DNA of 64,000 nucleotides from assembly GCA_027459765.1 (NCBI GenBank), contig DAIDHD010000077.1:33847-97846 (forward strand), in the 5' to 3' direction. Source of the DNA: Gammaproteobacteria bacterium (GTDB lineage: Bacteria > Pseudomonadota > Gammaproteobacteria > Steroidobacterales > Steroidobacteraceae). Position numbers and translations under genes: made by a program. Below, piece after piece: positions 48,601-57,984 of this stretch (position 1 is the first letter of the stretch; each line of letters opens with the position of its first letter). The notes under the pieces were generated by a model. That model saw only the letters and a list, made by a program, of their open reading frames with translations, ran no database searches and had not been told where the DNA came from.

Positions 48601-51600
48601 TCAAGTAACCGGCGCGGGTTCAGTCCCGCTCGCCGCCGAATGATCGGCGCCGATGAGCATGTAGACACCGGGCACCACGAACAACGTGAACAGGGTGCCG
48701 ATCGCGAGACCCGTGGCGATCACGAGTCCGATGGCGAAGCGCGACGCCGCGCCGGCGCCGCTCGCGAACACCAGCGGAACGACGCCGAGCACCATCGCCG
48801 CCGTGGTCATGAGGATGGGCCGAAAGCGCGCGCTGGCTGCCGCCACCACGGCCGCGTACTTGCTCTTGCCGGTGGCCTGCTCGACGTTCGCGACCTCGAC
48901 GATGAGGATGCCGTGCTTGCTGATCAGGCCCATCAGGGTCACCAGGCCCACCTCGGTGTAGATGTTGAGGCTCGCGCCGCCCACGCCCACCGCGATGAAC
49001 AGCAGCGCCCCCGCGATCGACATCGGCACCGAGATCAGGATCACCAGCGGATCGCGGAAGCTCTCGAACAGCGCCGCGAGCGCGAGGAACACGATGATGA
49101 TGGCGAAGGCGAACGTGGTCTTGATACCGCCGGACTCCTGCACGAACTGCCGGCCCTGGCCGCCGTAGTCCACCGAGTAGCCCTGTGGCAGGGTACGCCC
49201 GGCGAGACCCTGGAGGTACTTCAGGGCGTCGTCGAGCGACACGCCCGGCGACATCACGCCGGAGATGGTGGCGGCGTTGAGCTGCTGGAAGTGGTTGAGG
49301 GACTCGGGCACCGTTTCGGTACGGATCTTCGCCACCGTGCCGAGCGGCACCGACACGCCGTTCACCGAGGCGATCGGGTAGTCGAGGAGCTGGTCGACGT
49401 TCAGTCGTGCGGTGCGCTCGACCTGCGGGATCACCTTGTACGAGCGCGTGTCCATGCTGAAGTAATTGACGTAGCCGCCGCCGAGCAGGCTCCCGAGCGC
49501 GCTGCCGATCTGGGTCATGTTGAGGCCGATCTGAGCCGCCTTGTCGCGGTCGATCTCGATCACCGATTGCGGCTGGTCGATCTTCAGGTCCGTGTCCAGG
49601 AACATGAACATGCCGCTCTTGAGCGCCGTGCCGAGGAAGTCCTGCGACACCTGGTTCAGGCGCGTCGCGGGCTCCGTGGTCTTGATGGCGAATTGGATCG
49701 GCAGGCCGAAGGCGCCGGGCAGCGAGGGCGGCTGGAACACGGCGATCCTTTGGCCCGCCACCGCCGCGACCTTCTGCTGCACGAGTTGCTGGATCTCGTT
49801 CGAGCCCATCTTGCGCTTGTCGCGCGGCGGCAGGTTCAATCCCGCGAGCGACATGCCCGGCGCGTCGATCTGGAATATGTGGTCGGCCTGCACGTTCTGC
49901 TTGAGGATGTCGAAGGTCTGCTGGTCGTACAGCGCCTTGCGCTGCAAGGTCGCGTCCGGGGCGGCCGTGGACGACAGCAGCACGAAGCCCTGGTCCTCCT
50001 GCGGCGCGAGCTCGCTTTTGGCGGCGCCATACAGGAACACGATGCTGCCGAGCACGATGAACACCAGCACCGCGGTGACCGGCGTGTAGGCGAGCGAACG
50101 CTGCAGGCGGCGCACGTAGGCCTGGCGAATCCGGTCGAAGCGCGCGTCGATGTAGCGCACCAGGCGCGATTCCCAATCCTGCGCGTCGTGGCGGTGCGGC
50201 TTCAGGAGCCGCGAACACATCATCGGCGACAGCGTGAGCGCCACCACCGCCGACACGGTCACCGAGGCGGCGAGGGTGAAGGCGAACTCCACGAACAGCG
50301 CGCCGGTGAGCCCGCCCTGGAAGCCGATGGGCACGAACACCGCGAGCAGCACCACCGTCATGGCGACGATGGGGCCGGCGAGCTCGCGCGCGGCGAGACC
50401 CGCGGCCGCCACCGCCGGCATGCCGCCCTCGAGGTGGCGGTTGACGTTCTCCACCACGATGATGGCATCGTCCACCACCAGGCCGATGGCGAGCACCAGC
50501 GCGAGCAGCGTGAGCAGGTTCACCGAGAAGCCGAGCGCCAGCATGATGGCGAAGGTGCCGATCAGCGACAGCGGAATGGCCACCACGGGAATCACCACCG
50601 AGCGTGGCGAGCCCAGGAAGACGAAGATCACCGCCATGACGATGACCAGCGCCTCGATCAGCGTGGTCGCCACTTCGTGGATGGAGCTGTTCACGAACAC
50701 CGTGGAGTCGTAGACGATCTGGCCGTTGAGACCCTCCGGCAGCTGCGCCTTGATCTCCGGGAACACCGCTTTGACGCCGTCCACCACGGTGAGAAGGTTG
50801 GCGCTCGGCGCCACCTGGATGCCGATGAACACCCCGTTGCGGCCGTCGAAGGCGACCCGTGCCTCGTAGGAGTCCGCACCCAGGCTCACCTGGGCCACGT
50901 CGGCGAGGCGCACGTTGCTGCCGCCGACCTGTTTGACCACGAGGTTACGAAACTCCTCGAGCGTGTGCAGGCTGGTGGTGGAGGTGAGGGTCACCTGCAC
51001 CATCTGTCCCTTGGTGTTGCCGATCGCCGAGATGTAGTCGTTGGCGGCGAGCGCGCTCGCCACGTCGGTGGCCGTGAGCCCGTAGGCGGCGAGCTTCTTC
51101 GGATCCAGCCAGGCGCGCAGGCTGAAGTACTGGCCGCCGAGGATCTCCGCCGTCTGCACCCCCGGCACCGTCTGCAGCTTCGGCTGCACCACGCGCTGCA
51201 GATAGTCGGTGATCTGGTTGGGAGCGAGGGTCGAGCTCGAAAAGCCCATGTACATGGCGTCGGTGGTCTGGCCCACCTTGACCGTGATCGAGGGCTGCTG
51301 CGAGCCGATCGGCAGCTGGTTCAGCACCGAGTTGACCTTGATGTTGATCTCGGCGGCGGCCTTGGAGGTGTCGTAGTTCTGCCGCAGGTTCACCGTGATC
51401 GTGCTCACGCCGCTGGTGGAGCTCGAGGTCATGTAGTCGATGCCGTTGGCCTGCGCCACCGCGGTCTCGATCGGCGTGGTGATGAAGCCGGCCACCGCCT
51501 CCGGATCCGCGCCCGGGTAGACGGTCGTGACCGTGACCACGCCGTTCTCGGTCTTGGGGTAGGCGAGCACCTGCAGCGACCCGTAGGAGCGCAGTCCCAC

Positions 51601-51669
51601 CACCAGGATGAGCAGGCTCACCACGCTCGCGAGCACCGGACGGCGAATGAAGATGTCGGTGAAATTCAC
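48601..51669 (-). CDS. RND-family multidrug efflux permease (HAE1 type)
   Basis: The inner-membrane pump of a tripartite efflux system. The 1022-residue AcrB/MexB-like protein starts MNFTDIFIRRPVLASVVSLLILVVG. It has 12 membrane helices in two halves, each half with a large periplasmic loop. The proton-relay aspartates are in GLVVDDAIIVVENV (near residue 400), and PTPI-like porter regions include GADPEAVAGFITTPIE. The start is GTG 51669 with GAGGA 10 bases upstream. It is the last gene of the OMF-MFP-RND operon. Substrate range cannot be read from sequence. Confidence 0.94.
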   Translation of the reverse strand: MNFTDIFIRRPVLASVVSLLILVVGLRSYGSLQVLAYPKTENGVVTVTTVYPGADPEAVAGFITTPIETAVAQANGIDYMTSSSTSGVSTITVNLRQNYDTSKAAAEINIKVNSVLNQLPIGSQQPSITVKVGQTTDAMYMGFSSSTLAPNQITDYLQRVVQPKLQTVPGVQTAEILGGQYFSLRAWLDPKKLAAYGLTATDVASALAANDYISAIGNTKGQMVQVTLTSTTSLHTLEEFRNLVVKQVGGSNVRLADVAQVSLGADSYEARVAFDGRNGVFIGIQVAPSANLLTVVDGVKAVFPEIKAQLPEGLNGQIVYDSTVFVNSSIHEVATTLIEALVIVMAVIFVFLGSPRSVVIPVVAIPLSLIGTFAIMLALGFSVNLLTLLALVLAIGLVVDDAIIVVENVNRHLEGGMPAVAAAGLAARELAGPIVAMTVVLLAVFVPIGFQGGLTGALFVEFAFTLAASVTVSAVVALTLSPMMCSRLLKPHRHDAQDWESRLVRYIDARFDRIRQAYVRRLQRSLAYTPVTAVLVFIVLGSIVFLYGAAKSELAPQEDQGFVLLSSTAAPDATLQRKALYDQQTFDILKQNVQADHIFQIDAPGMSLAGLNLPPRDKRKMGSNEIQQLVQQKVAAVAGQRIAVFQPPSLPGAFGLPIQFAIKTTEPATRLNQVSQDFLGTALKSGMFMFLDTDLKIDQPQSVIEIDRDKAAQIGLNMTQIGSALGSLLGGGYVNYFSMDTRSYKVIPQVERTARLNVDQLLDYPIASVNGVSVPLGTVAKIRTETVPESLNHFQQLNAATISGVMSPGVSLDDALKYLQGLAGRTLPQGYSVDYGGQGRQFVQESGGIKTTFAFAIIIVFLALAALFESFRDPLVILISVPMSIAGALLFIAVGVGGASLNIYTEVGLVTLMGLISKHGILIVEVANVEQATGKSKYAAVVAAASARFRPILMTTAAMVLGVVPLVFASGAGAASRFAIGLVIATGLAIGTLFTLFVVPGVYMLIGADHSAASGTEPAPVT

Positions 51670-51707
51670 TTAAAGGGCGTCCTCGGGGGCGGCGTCGGGT
51701 TCGATCG

Positions 51708-52889
51708 TCACTCGTTCGGCGGCGTCGGGTTCACGTCGTTCGCCGGCGTGACGCTGTTGTCGACGATCACCGCCGTGCCGTTGCGCAGCTTGATCTGGCC
51801 GGCGGTGACCACCGTCTCGCCCGGCGTGATGCCGCGCGTGATGGCCACCTGGTCGCCGCGCTTGTCGCCCAGGTCGACGAAGCGCTGTTTGACCGTGAGC
51901 CGTTCCTTGCCGTGTTCGTCCGTGCCGGACTTCTCCACCACGTACACCGTGTCGCCGTACGGGTTGTAGGTGATCGCGGTCTGCGGCAGCGTGATCTGCT
52001 CGACCGGCGCGCCGCTGTCGATGGCGACGGTGGCGTACATGCCGGGCAGGAGCTTGTGCCCGGGGTTCGCGAACGCCGCGCGCACCTGCACGTTGCGGCT
52101 CGCGCTGTCCACCTTGGCGTTGATCGAGGTGAGCTTGCCCGCGAAGCTCTCGCCGGGGTGGGTGTCGACGCTGGCGTTCACCGGCTGCCCCACCTTCAGG
52201 CGCGCGAGCGCCTGCTGCGGCACGTAGAAGTCGACGTACATCGGATCGAGCGACTGCAGCGTCACCACGGCGGTGCCGGCGGCGAGGTATTGGCCCACGT
52301 CGACCTGGCGGATGCCGAGCACGCCGGCGAACGGCGCGCGCACGGTCTTCTCCTCCATCAGTGCGCGCTGCGCGGCGACCTGGGCGCGGGCCGATTCCAG
52401 CGTGGCGCGGTCGGCGTCGACCACCGCCTGGCTGACGGCCTGCACCTTGAGCTGCTCGCGGTCGCGGTCGTAGGTGATCGCGGCGATCTGCGCCGCCGCC
52501 TCGAGCTGCGCGAGCTTGGCCGGATCGTCGTTGGCCTTCAGCACGAGAAGCGGCTGTCCGGCGCGAACCTCGGCGCCGGACTCGAACAGGATCCTGTCCA
52601 CCACCCCGGCCACCTGTGGCGCGAGGTCGGCGCCGCGCACCGCGCGCAGGGTGCCGAAGGCCTCGATTCGCGGCTGCCAACTCTGCCGCGCGGCCACCGC
52701 GGTGGACACGGTCTGGGGCGCGCTCGCCGCCGCGCTCATGAACTTGCCCATCATCCTGCCGATGAACATCTTCCAGCCGGCGACGCCGCCCAGCACCACG
52801 GCGGCGGCGATCAGCAGAATCAGCAGCGGTTTGACCATCTGCCGCGGGCGCGCCCGCGGCGTCTCCTGCGATGTGAGTACGTCGTTCAT
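51708..52889 (-). CDS. RND efflux periplasmic adaptor (membrane fusion protein)
   Basis: Bridges the RND pump to the outer-membrane channel. The 393-residue protein has one N-terminal membrane helix (about residues 20-42). The lipoyl halves are AVRGADLAPQVAGVVDRILFESGAEVRAGQPLLVL and VRAPFAGVLGIRQVDVGQYLAAGTAVVTL, around a short helical hairpin (about 115-170). Beta-barrel and membrane-proximal domains follow. A lipobox is absent, so it is anchored by the helix. It ends 38 bases before the RND gene. Confidence 0.93.
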   Translation of the reverse strand: MNDVLTSQETPRARPRQMVKPLLILLIAAAVVLGGVAGWKMFIGRMMGKFMSAAASAPQTVSTAVAARQSWQPRIEAFGTLRAVRGADLAPQVAGVVDRILFESGAEVRAGQPLLVLKANDDPAKLAQLEAAAQIAAITYDRDREQLKVQAVSQAVVDADRATLESARAQVAAQRALMEEKTVRAPFAGVLGIRQVDVGQYLAAGTAVVTLQSLDPMYVDFYVPQQALARLKVGQPVNASVDTHPGESFAGKLTSINAKVDSASRNVQVRAAFANPGHKLLPGMYATVAIDSGAPVEQITLPQTAITYNPYGDTVYVVEKSGTDEHGKERLTVKQRFVDLGDKRGDQVAITRGITPGETVVTAGQIKLRNGTAVIVDNSVTPANDVNPTPPNE

Positions 52890-52934
52890 ACGAATCTCGT
52901 CGACTCCGAAAGGGCGCGCCGTCGCGGGCGCGGG

Positions 52935-54440
52935 TCAGGGCGTTGCGCGTATCTGCGCGACGTCCCGTCGATTCCACCAGCCGCCGCCGAGCGCCTGGAA
53001 CAGCGCCGCGGTGTCGGCGAAACGCTGCGCGCGCGCCTTCACCAGCGTGAGCGACGCGCTCTGCTGCGCCTGCTCGGCGGTGAGCACCGCGAGCAGGCTC
53101 GCGGCGCCGCTGCGATACTGCGCCTGCACCAGCGCGAGGCTGTCGGCCGCGGCCTGCTCGGCAGCCGCCGCGGCGGCGAGCGCCTCGGCATCGCCACCGA
53201 GCGCGTACAGGGCGTCGGACACGTTCTGGAAGGCGGTGATCACGGTGGCCTGATAGTTGGCCGCCGCCTCCTTAAGGGCGGCCTGCGCCGCGCGCCGCTG
53301 GTGCACCAGCTTGCCGCCCTCGAAAATCGGCTGGGTCAGCGAACCGACCAGGCCCCACACCACCGAGCTCGGCGACAGCACGTCCGCGAGTCGCGGCGCC
53401 TCGCCGCCATAGTTGCCGCTCAGGGTGATCTGCGGGAGGAGGTTGGCCGTGGCGATGCCCACCTGCGCGGTGGCGGCGTGCAGCAGTGCCGCCGATTGCT
53501 GCACGTCCGGACGCTGTTCAACCAGCCGCGACGGCAGGCTCACCGGCAGCGTTTGCGGCAATTGAAGTCCCTCGAGCGACAGCGCGCCGCCGTCGTAGTC
53601 GGCGGGCAGTTCGCCCACGTAGGCCGCGAGCTGATTGCGCGTCTGCGCCAGCTGGCTGCGCAGGGCGGGCAGGGTGGCGAGGGTCGCCTGCAACGTGGCT
53701 TGCTGTTGCAGCACGTCGGCCCGGGAGGCGCCGCCGGCGCCCTGGCGCGCGCGGGTGATGTCGAGCTGCTTCGACTGCGCCGCGGCGATGTCCTGGGTGG
53801 CGGCGATCTGCGCCCGCAGCGAGGCCTCGGCCACCGCCGCGGTCACCACGTTGGCGGTGAGCGACAAATAGCTGGCCTCGAGCGCGTAGCGCTGCGCATC
53901 GAGTTGCGCGTTCGCCGCCTCCACGGCACGCCGCAGACCGCCGGCCGTGTCGAGCGTGTAGGACACGTTCACGGTGGCGTTGTTGAGCGTGTACAGGATG
54001 GCGCCGCCGCCCGGCTGGCCGAAGGCGGCCGCCGGCACCCGCTGACGCTGTGCACCGAAGGCGCCCGTGACGGTGGGCAGCAGCGCCGCGCGCTGCGCGG
54101 CCACGGTCTCGTTCGCCTGTACGAGTGCCGCCTGAGCAGCTTCGAGCGTCGGGTTGTGCGCGAGGGCGCGGGTGATCAAATCGTTCAGCGACGGTGACTG
54201 GAACAGCGTCCACCACTCGCCGGGAATGTCCGCGCCGTTCACCAGGTGCTGCGCGGCACCGGCAGGACCCGGCGCCGCGGCGGTGGTCTCGGCGACGGCG
54301 CCGGCGGGGGCATATGCCGCCGTCTTGGGCGCCGCAGGCGCGTGGAAATCCGGTCCGGCGGCACAGCTCGCGAGCGATGCGCAGAGCGTGCCGAACAGGA
54401 AATGGGTGGCGCGGGGCATGCCGGTGCTTCCCATGGGCAA
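52935..54440 (-). CDS. Outer-membrane efflux channel lipoprotein (NodT family), RND operon
   Basis: The TolC-like channel of the RND pump. The 501-residue protein has a lipoprotein signal ending LASC (cysteine near residue 27) and the family region GEWWTLFQSPSLNDLITRALAHNPTLEAAQAAL. Two OEP repeats of paired helices and strands follow. The start is TTG 54440, with AAGGGA 6 bases upstream, or ATG 54434. It is the first gene of the minus-strand operon and is divergent from marR. A second NodT-type gene lies 0.8 kb away, but the two are not close duplicates. Confidence 0.92.
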   Translation of the reverse strand: MPMGSTGMPRATHFLFGTLCASLASCAAGPDFHAPAAPKTAAYAPAGAVAETTAAAPGPAGAAQHLVNGADIPGEWWTLFQSPSLNDLITRALAHNPTLEAAQAALVQANETVAAQRAALLPTVTGAFGAQRQRVPAAAFGQPGGGAILYTLNNATVNVSYTLDTAGGLRRAVEAANAQLDAQRYALEASYLSLTANVVTAAVAEASLRAQIAATQDIAAAQSKQLDITRARQGAGGASRADVLQQQATLQATLATLPALRSQLAQTRNQLAAYVGELPADYDGGALSLEGLQLPQTLPVSLPSRLVEQRPDVQQSAALLHAATAQVGIATANLLPQITLSGNYGGEAPRLADVLSPSSVVWGLVGSLTQPIFEGGKLVHQRRAAQAALKEAAANYQATVITAFQNVSDALYALGGDAEALAAAAAAEQAAADSLALVQAQYRSGAASLLAVLTAEQAQQSASLTLVKARAQRFADTAALFQALGGGWWNRRDVAQIRATP

Positions 54441-54546
54441 TCGAGGTCCCTTCAGGCCCGGAGGTTAAGCGGCCTTAATGTCGCGGCACGGTGCCACGGT
54501 AGGCCGGTGGTGGCAAGGCGACTCCCGGCCGCTGCGCAAGAACTCA

Positions 54547-54575
54547 TTGCGGTGGAGAATTTCATTTCCTAAAAT
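54547..54575 (+). promoter_or_regulatory. Promoter of marR
   Basis: TTGCGG (54547-54552) is followed after 17 bases by TAAAAT (54570-54575), giving a leader of about 30 bases before the ATG at 54611. The -10 overlaps the -10 of the divergent efflux operon. Confidence 0.55.
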
Positions 54576-54602
54576 ATACAACATCGAATAGTTAGACTTC
54601 AA
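54573..54602 (-). promoter_or_regulatory. Promoter of the OMF-MFP-RND operon
   Basis: On the minus strand TTGAAG (54597-54602) is separated by 18 bases from TATATT (54573-54578). Matches to consensus are 4 of 6 and 5 of 6. It overlaps the marR promoter, so one bound MarR dimer could control both directions. Confidence 0.6.
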
Positions 54603-54610
54603 ATGGTTCC

Positions 54611-55222
54611 ATGCCGACAAGCGCGCAACTGATCGAGACTCACGTGGCCCAGGTCAAGGAGCGCCTGCCGGAGGCGCCCGTGCCCGGGATCCTGCTGGCC
54701 CGCCTCATCATTCAGCTCGGACGTGACCTGGTGATGATGATGGAGCAGCAGATCCGCCCCTTCGGCCTCGCCGAGGTGGAATTCCGGGTGCTCATGGCGC
54801 TCTTGGTGCAGCCCGACGGCGTCATGCACCCGGGGGATCTGTGTCCCCGGATCACCCAGAGTCCGGCCAACATTTCGCGCATCGGCGATGCACTGGTCGC
54901 CCGTGGCCTCATCACCCGCGAGCTCGATGCCTACGATCGGCGCCGCATGGTGCTGCGGATCACTCCTCGCGGCGAGGAGCTGGTGCGCCAGCTTCTGCCG
55001 TCGCTGTGGACGCCGCTGCGCACCTGGGTGGGCGCGATCGCGGAGCGCGATCAGCTGCAGCTGGTGGAGGAGTTGAAGTGCTTGAGCGAACGCCTGGAGA
55101 GCCTCGGCAAGCACCTGCACGACGATGCTGCATCGGCGCCGGCGGCGCAGGCCGTGGGCGCGTCGTCCGCGGGCGGTGCATCGGTGGGCGCGGAGCCGGT
55201 GGGCGCGGAGCCGGTGCCGTGA
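54611..55222 (+). CDS. MarR-family transcriptional regulator
   Basis: A 203-residue winged-helix repressor. The DNA-binding region is about residues 55-125: EVEFRVLMALLVQPDGVMHPGDLCPRIT, the recognition helix SPANISRIGDALVARGLI, and the DRRRMVLRITPRG wing. The last 30 residues are an alanine/glycine-rich disordered tail with a repeated VGAEPV. Genes on both sides encode efflux, and the promoters of the two directions overlap, so the most likely job is repression of both sets until a toxic ligand binds. Its stop overlaps the next gene by GTGA. Confidence 0.88.
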   Translation: MPTSAQLIETHVAQVKERLPEAPVPGILLARLIIQLGRDLVMMMEQQIRPFGLAEVEFRVLMALLVQPDGVMHPGDLCPRITQSPANISRIGDALVARGLITRELDAYDRRRMVLRITPRGEELVRQLLPSLWTPLRTWVGAIAERDQLQLVEELKCLSERLESLGKHLHDDAASAPAAQAVGASSAGGASVGAEPVGAEPVP

Positions 55223-56730
55223 GGGGCGCCGGTGCAGCCCGCCTGCTCGTGGGCGCGGGCGCCTGCGCCCTGGCGGCGACGCTCGCCGCCTGCGCCGGGC
55301 TGCCGCCGTGGCAGGCGCCGGTGGCGCTCGCGACCAATGCGCCGCTCGACCTTGCGGCGCCCGCTGGCGGTGGCGCGAGCGTCGACTGGCCGGACGCGCA
55401 GTGGTGGCGCGCCTACGGCGATCCGACCCTCGACCAGCTGGTGAAGCTCGCGCTCGAGAAGTCGCCGACGCTCGACAGTGCTCGCCGGCGTTTCGATTCG
55501 GCGCGCCAGTCGGTGCGGCTCGCCGGCGCCGAGACCGGCGTGCGCGTCGAGGCCTCGGGCGACGGCGACCGTCAGCGCCTGAGCGACAACGGGCTGTTTC
55601 CGCCGCGGCTGCTGGGTTTCAACTGGTACAACCAGTTCGACCTCGGCTTGCAGGCGAGCTACACCTTCGATTGGTGGGGCAAGCAGCGCGACACCATCGA
55701 GGCCGCGCTCGATCAGGCGCGCGCGGCGGCCGCCGACCGGTCCGCGGCGGCCCTGGTGCTCGCGAGCTCGGTGGCGCAGACCTATTTCGGCTGGCAGGCC
55801 GATCAGGCGCGCCTCGCTCTCTCCGAGCAGCGCGCGCGGCTGCTCGAGGAGAGCGCCGCGATCACCCGGGCGCGCGTCGGCGCCGACCTCGAATCCCCCG
55901 AGTCCTCGCGCCGCGACGATGCGGCGCTAGCCGCCCTGCGTGCGCAAGAGGAGTCGCTGCGCGGTTCGGCGGCGCTGCGCGTGGTGACGCTCGCCGCGCT
56001 CGTCGGCTGCGCCCCCTCGGCGCTGCCGCCGCTGACCGCGAAGCCGCTGCCGCCGGTGTCCGCCGGCCTGCCCGCGAACGTCAAGCTCGACCTGATCGCG
56101 CGCCGCGCGGACGTGACCGCGAGCCGCTGGCGCGTCGAGTCCGCCGAGCGTGTCTCGGACGCGGCGCGCGCGCAGTTCTATCCCGACGTGTCCGTCAATG
56201 CGCTCGCTGGGCTGTCCAGCCTGGATCTCGGCAAGCTTCTCGAGTACTCGAGCCGCGTGCCGCAGATCGGCGCGGCCGTGCACCTGCCGATCTTCGACTC
56301 CGGTCGGCTGAAGGCGCGCTACGGCGCCAGCCGCGCGGCGCTCCAGGCGGCGGTCGCCGCCTACGACGAGACCGTGGTCGGCGCGGCGCGCGAGGTGGCG
56401 GCGGCCGCGACCTCGCTCGATGAGGTCGCCGCCGAACGCACGCAGCGCGCCGCCGCGGTCGCCGCCGCGCAGGCGCTCGAGGAGAGTGCCGCCGCGCGTG
56501 TGCGCCAGGGGCTCTCCGATCCGCGTCCGCAATATGCCGCCACCGATGCGTTGCTCGCGCAGCGCGACGGCTTGCTGCAACTCGACGCCGCCGCGGTCGC
56601 CGCCGACGTCGACCTGAAGCGCGCCCTCGGCGGCGGCTATCGCCTCGACGCGACTGCCGGCGCCGCCGCGGGTTCCCGCGCCGCCGAGGCTTCCCTTTCC
56701 GCTACTCGGACTTCACAAGCCAAACCATGA
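55219..56730 (+). CDS. Outer-membrane efflux channel lipoprotein (NodT family), Emr-type set
   Basis: A TolC-like channel of 503 residues with lipoprotein signal ending LAAC (cysteine near residue 25). The family region is DAQWWRAYGDPTLDQLVKLALEKSPTLDSARRRF. Helical repeats follow, including RLALSEQRARLLEESAAITRARV. The tail is alanine-rich. GTG 55219 overlaps the marR stop. It would serve the EmrA-type adaptor encoded next, the stop/start ATGA overlap showing coupling. Confidence 0.9.
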   Translation: MRGAGAARLLVGAGACALAATLAACAGLPPWQAPVALATNAPLDLAAPAGGGASVDWPDAQWWRAYGDPTLDQLVKLALEKSPTLDSARRRFDSARQSVRLAGAETGVRVEASGDGDRQRLSDNGLFPPRLLGFNWYNQFDLGLQASYTFDWWGKQRDTIEAALDQARAAAADRSAAALVLASSVAQTYFGWQADQARLALSEQRARLLEESAAITRARVGADLESPESSRRDDAALAALRAQEESLRGSAALRVVTLAALVGCAPSALPPLTAKPLPPVSAGLPANVKLDLIARRADVTASRWRVESAERVSDAARAQFYPDVSVNALAGLSSLDLGKLLEYSSRVPQIGAAVHLPIFDSGRLKARYGASRAALQAAVAAYDETVVGAAREVAAAATSLDEVAAERTQRAAAVAAAQALEESAAARVRQGLSDPRPQYAATDALLAQRDGLLQLDAAAVAADVDLKRALGGGYRLDATAGAAAGSRAAEASLSATRTSQAKP

Positions 56731-57905
56731 ACGCCACCGCCACTCCCGCCCCGACGTCCGCCACCGCGCCCGCCAACGGCAAGCGGCGCCGCACCCTCGT
56801 GCTCATCGCGCTCGTGTTCCTCGTGCTCGGCGTCGCGTGGGCGGCCTACTGGGCGCTCGTGCTGTCGAAGCGCGAGGACACGGACGATGCCTACGTCAAC
56901 GGCAACAAGGTGGTGATCTCCTCGCAGGTGCCCGGCACCGTGGTCGCGGTGCTCACCGACGACACCCAGCTCGTCAAGGCCGGCCAGGTGCTGGTCAAGC
57001 TCGATCCCACCGACGCGCAGGTGGCGCTTGCGCGCGCGGCGAGTGCGCTCGCCTCGACGGTGCGCCAGGTGCGCGGCCAGAAGGTGACCGCCGAGCAGTA
57101 CGATGCCGCCATCGAGACCCGCAAGCTCGAACTGCAGCGCGCCCAGGCCGACCTCGCCAAGCGCGAGCCGCTGATCGCCGCCAACGCGATCGCGCCGGAG
57201 GAAGTGCGGCACGCCCGCGAGACGGTGGCGCTCGCGAAGGCGGCGCTCGCGCAGGCCGAGCGCCAGGCTGCGGCCGCGCATGCGCTCGTCGACGGGGTGC
57301 GGGTGGAGGACAATCCGGCGGTGCTGCAGGCCAAGGCGGCGTATCGTGACGCGTGGGTCGCCGCCGCGCGCAATGCGGTGGTCGCCCCGGTGACCGGGTA
57401 CGTCGCCGAGCGCAGCGTGCAACTCGGCGCGCGCATCCAGCCCGGACAGGCGCTGATGACGGTGATTCCGCTCGACTCGCTGTGGGTAGACGCGAACTTC
57501 AAGGAGGTCCAGCTGCGCAATCTGCGCATCGGCCAGCCCGCGTCCGTCGAGACCGACCTCTACGGCGGCTCGTTCGTATTCCACGGCAAGGTCAAGGGCA
57601 TGTCGGCTGGCACCGGCGCGGCGTTTGCCCTCCTGCCGCCACAGAACGCCTCCGGCAACTGGATCAAGGTCGTGCAGCGCGTGCCGGTGCGCATCGAACT
57701 CGACCCGAAGGAACTCGAGCGCGCGCCGCTGCGCGTGGGATTGTCCACCACCGTCACGGTGGACACCTCGCACCGTGACGGCCCGGTGCTGTCGCGCAAT
57801 CCCGATGAGCGCCCGGTCGGCGACACCACGGTCTACGAGCCCAACCTCGACAAGGCCAATGCGGAGGCGGACGCCATCGTGCGCGCGAATCTCGCTGCGC
57901 GCTGA
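56727..57905 (+). CDS. emrA: EmrA-type periplasmic adaptor (HlyD family)
   Basis: An adaptor of MFS-type tripartite efflux. The 392-residue protein has a membrane helix at about residues 24-45 (LVLIALVFLVLGVAWAAYWALVL) and then EDTDDAYVNGNKVVISSQVPGTV, the EmrA signature. A helical hairpin and the second lipoyl half VVAPVTGYVAERSVQLGARIQPGQ follow, then the DSLWVDANFKEVQLRNLRIGQPA segment. In relatives marR-OMF-emrA is followed by emrB, the MFS pump. Here the next gene is an FMN reductase after 79 bases, so the partner pump must be encoded elsewhere or be lost. Confidence 0.9.
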   Translation: MNATATPAPTSATAPANGKRRRTLVLIALVFLVLGVAWAAYWALVLSKREDTDDAYVNGNKVVISSQVPGTVVAVLTDDTQLVKAGQVLVKLDPTDAQVALARAASALASTVRQVRGQKVTAEQYDAAIETRKLELQRAQADLAKREPLIAANAIAPEEVRHARETVALAKAALAQAERQAAAAHALVDGVRVEDNPAVLQAKAAYRDAWVAAARNAVVAPVTGYVAERSVQLGARIQPGQALMTVIPLDSLWVDANFKEVQLRNLRIGQPASVETDLYGGSFVFHGKVKGMSAGTGAAFALLPPQNASGNWIKVVQRVPVRIELDPKELERAPLRVGLSTTVTVDTSHRDGPVLSRNPDERPVGDTTVYEPNLDKANAEADAIVRANLAAR

Positions 57906-57984
57906 TCCGGCCCCGGGGCCCGTGCTATCCTGCCGCCGCCCGCGTCGGGTCGGGATGATGGCTGCAGTCGCAAGGTTCAAGTAG

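Noticed and set aside
48640..51969. A 1109-codon open frame on the plus strand opposite the RND gene
   Set aside because: Histidine-, glutamate- and arginine-rich shadow composition, opposite a strong RND homologue.
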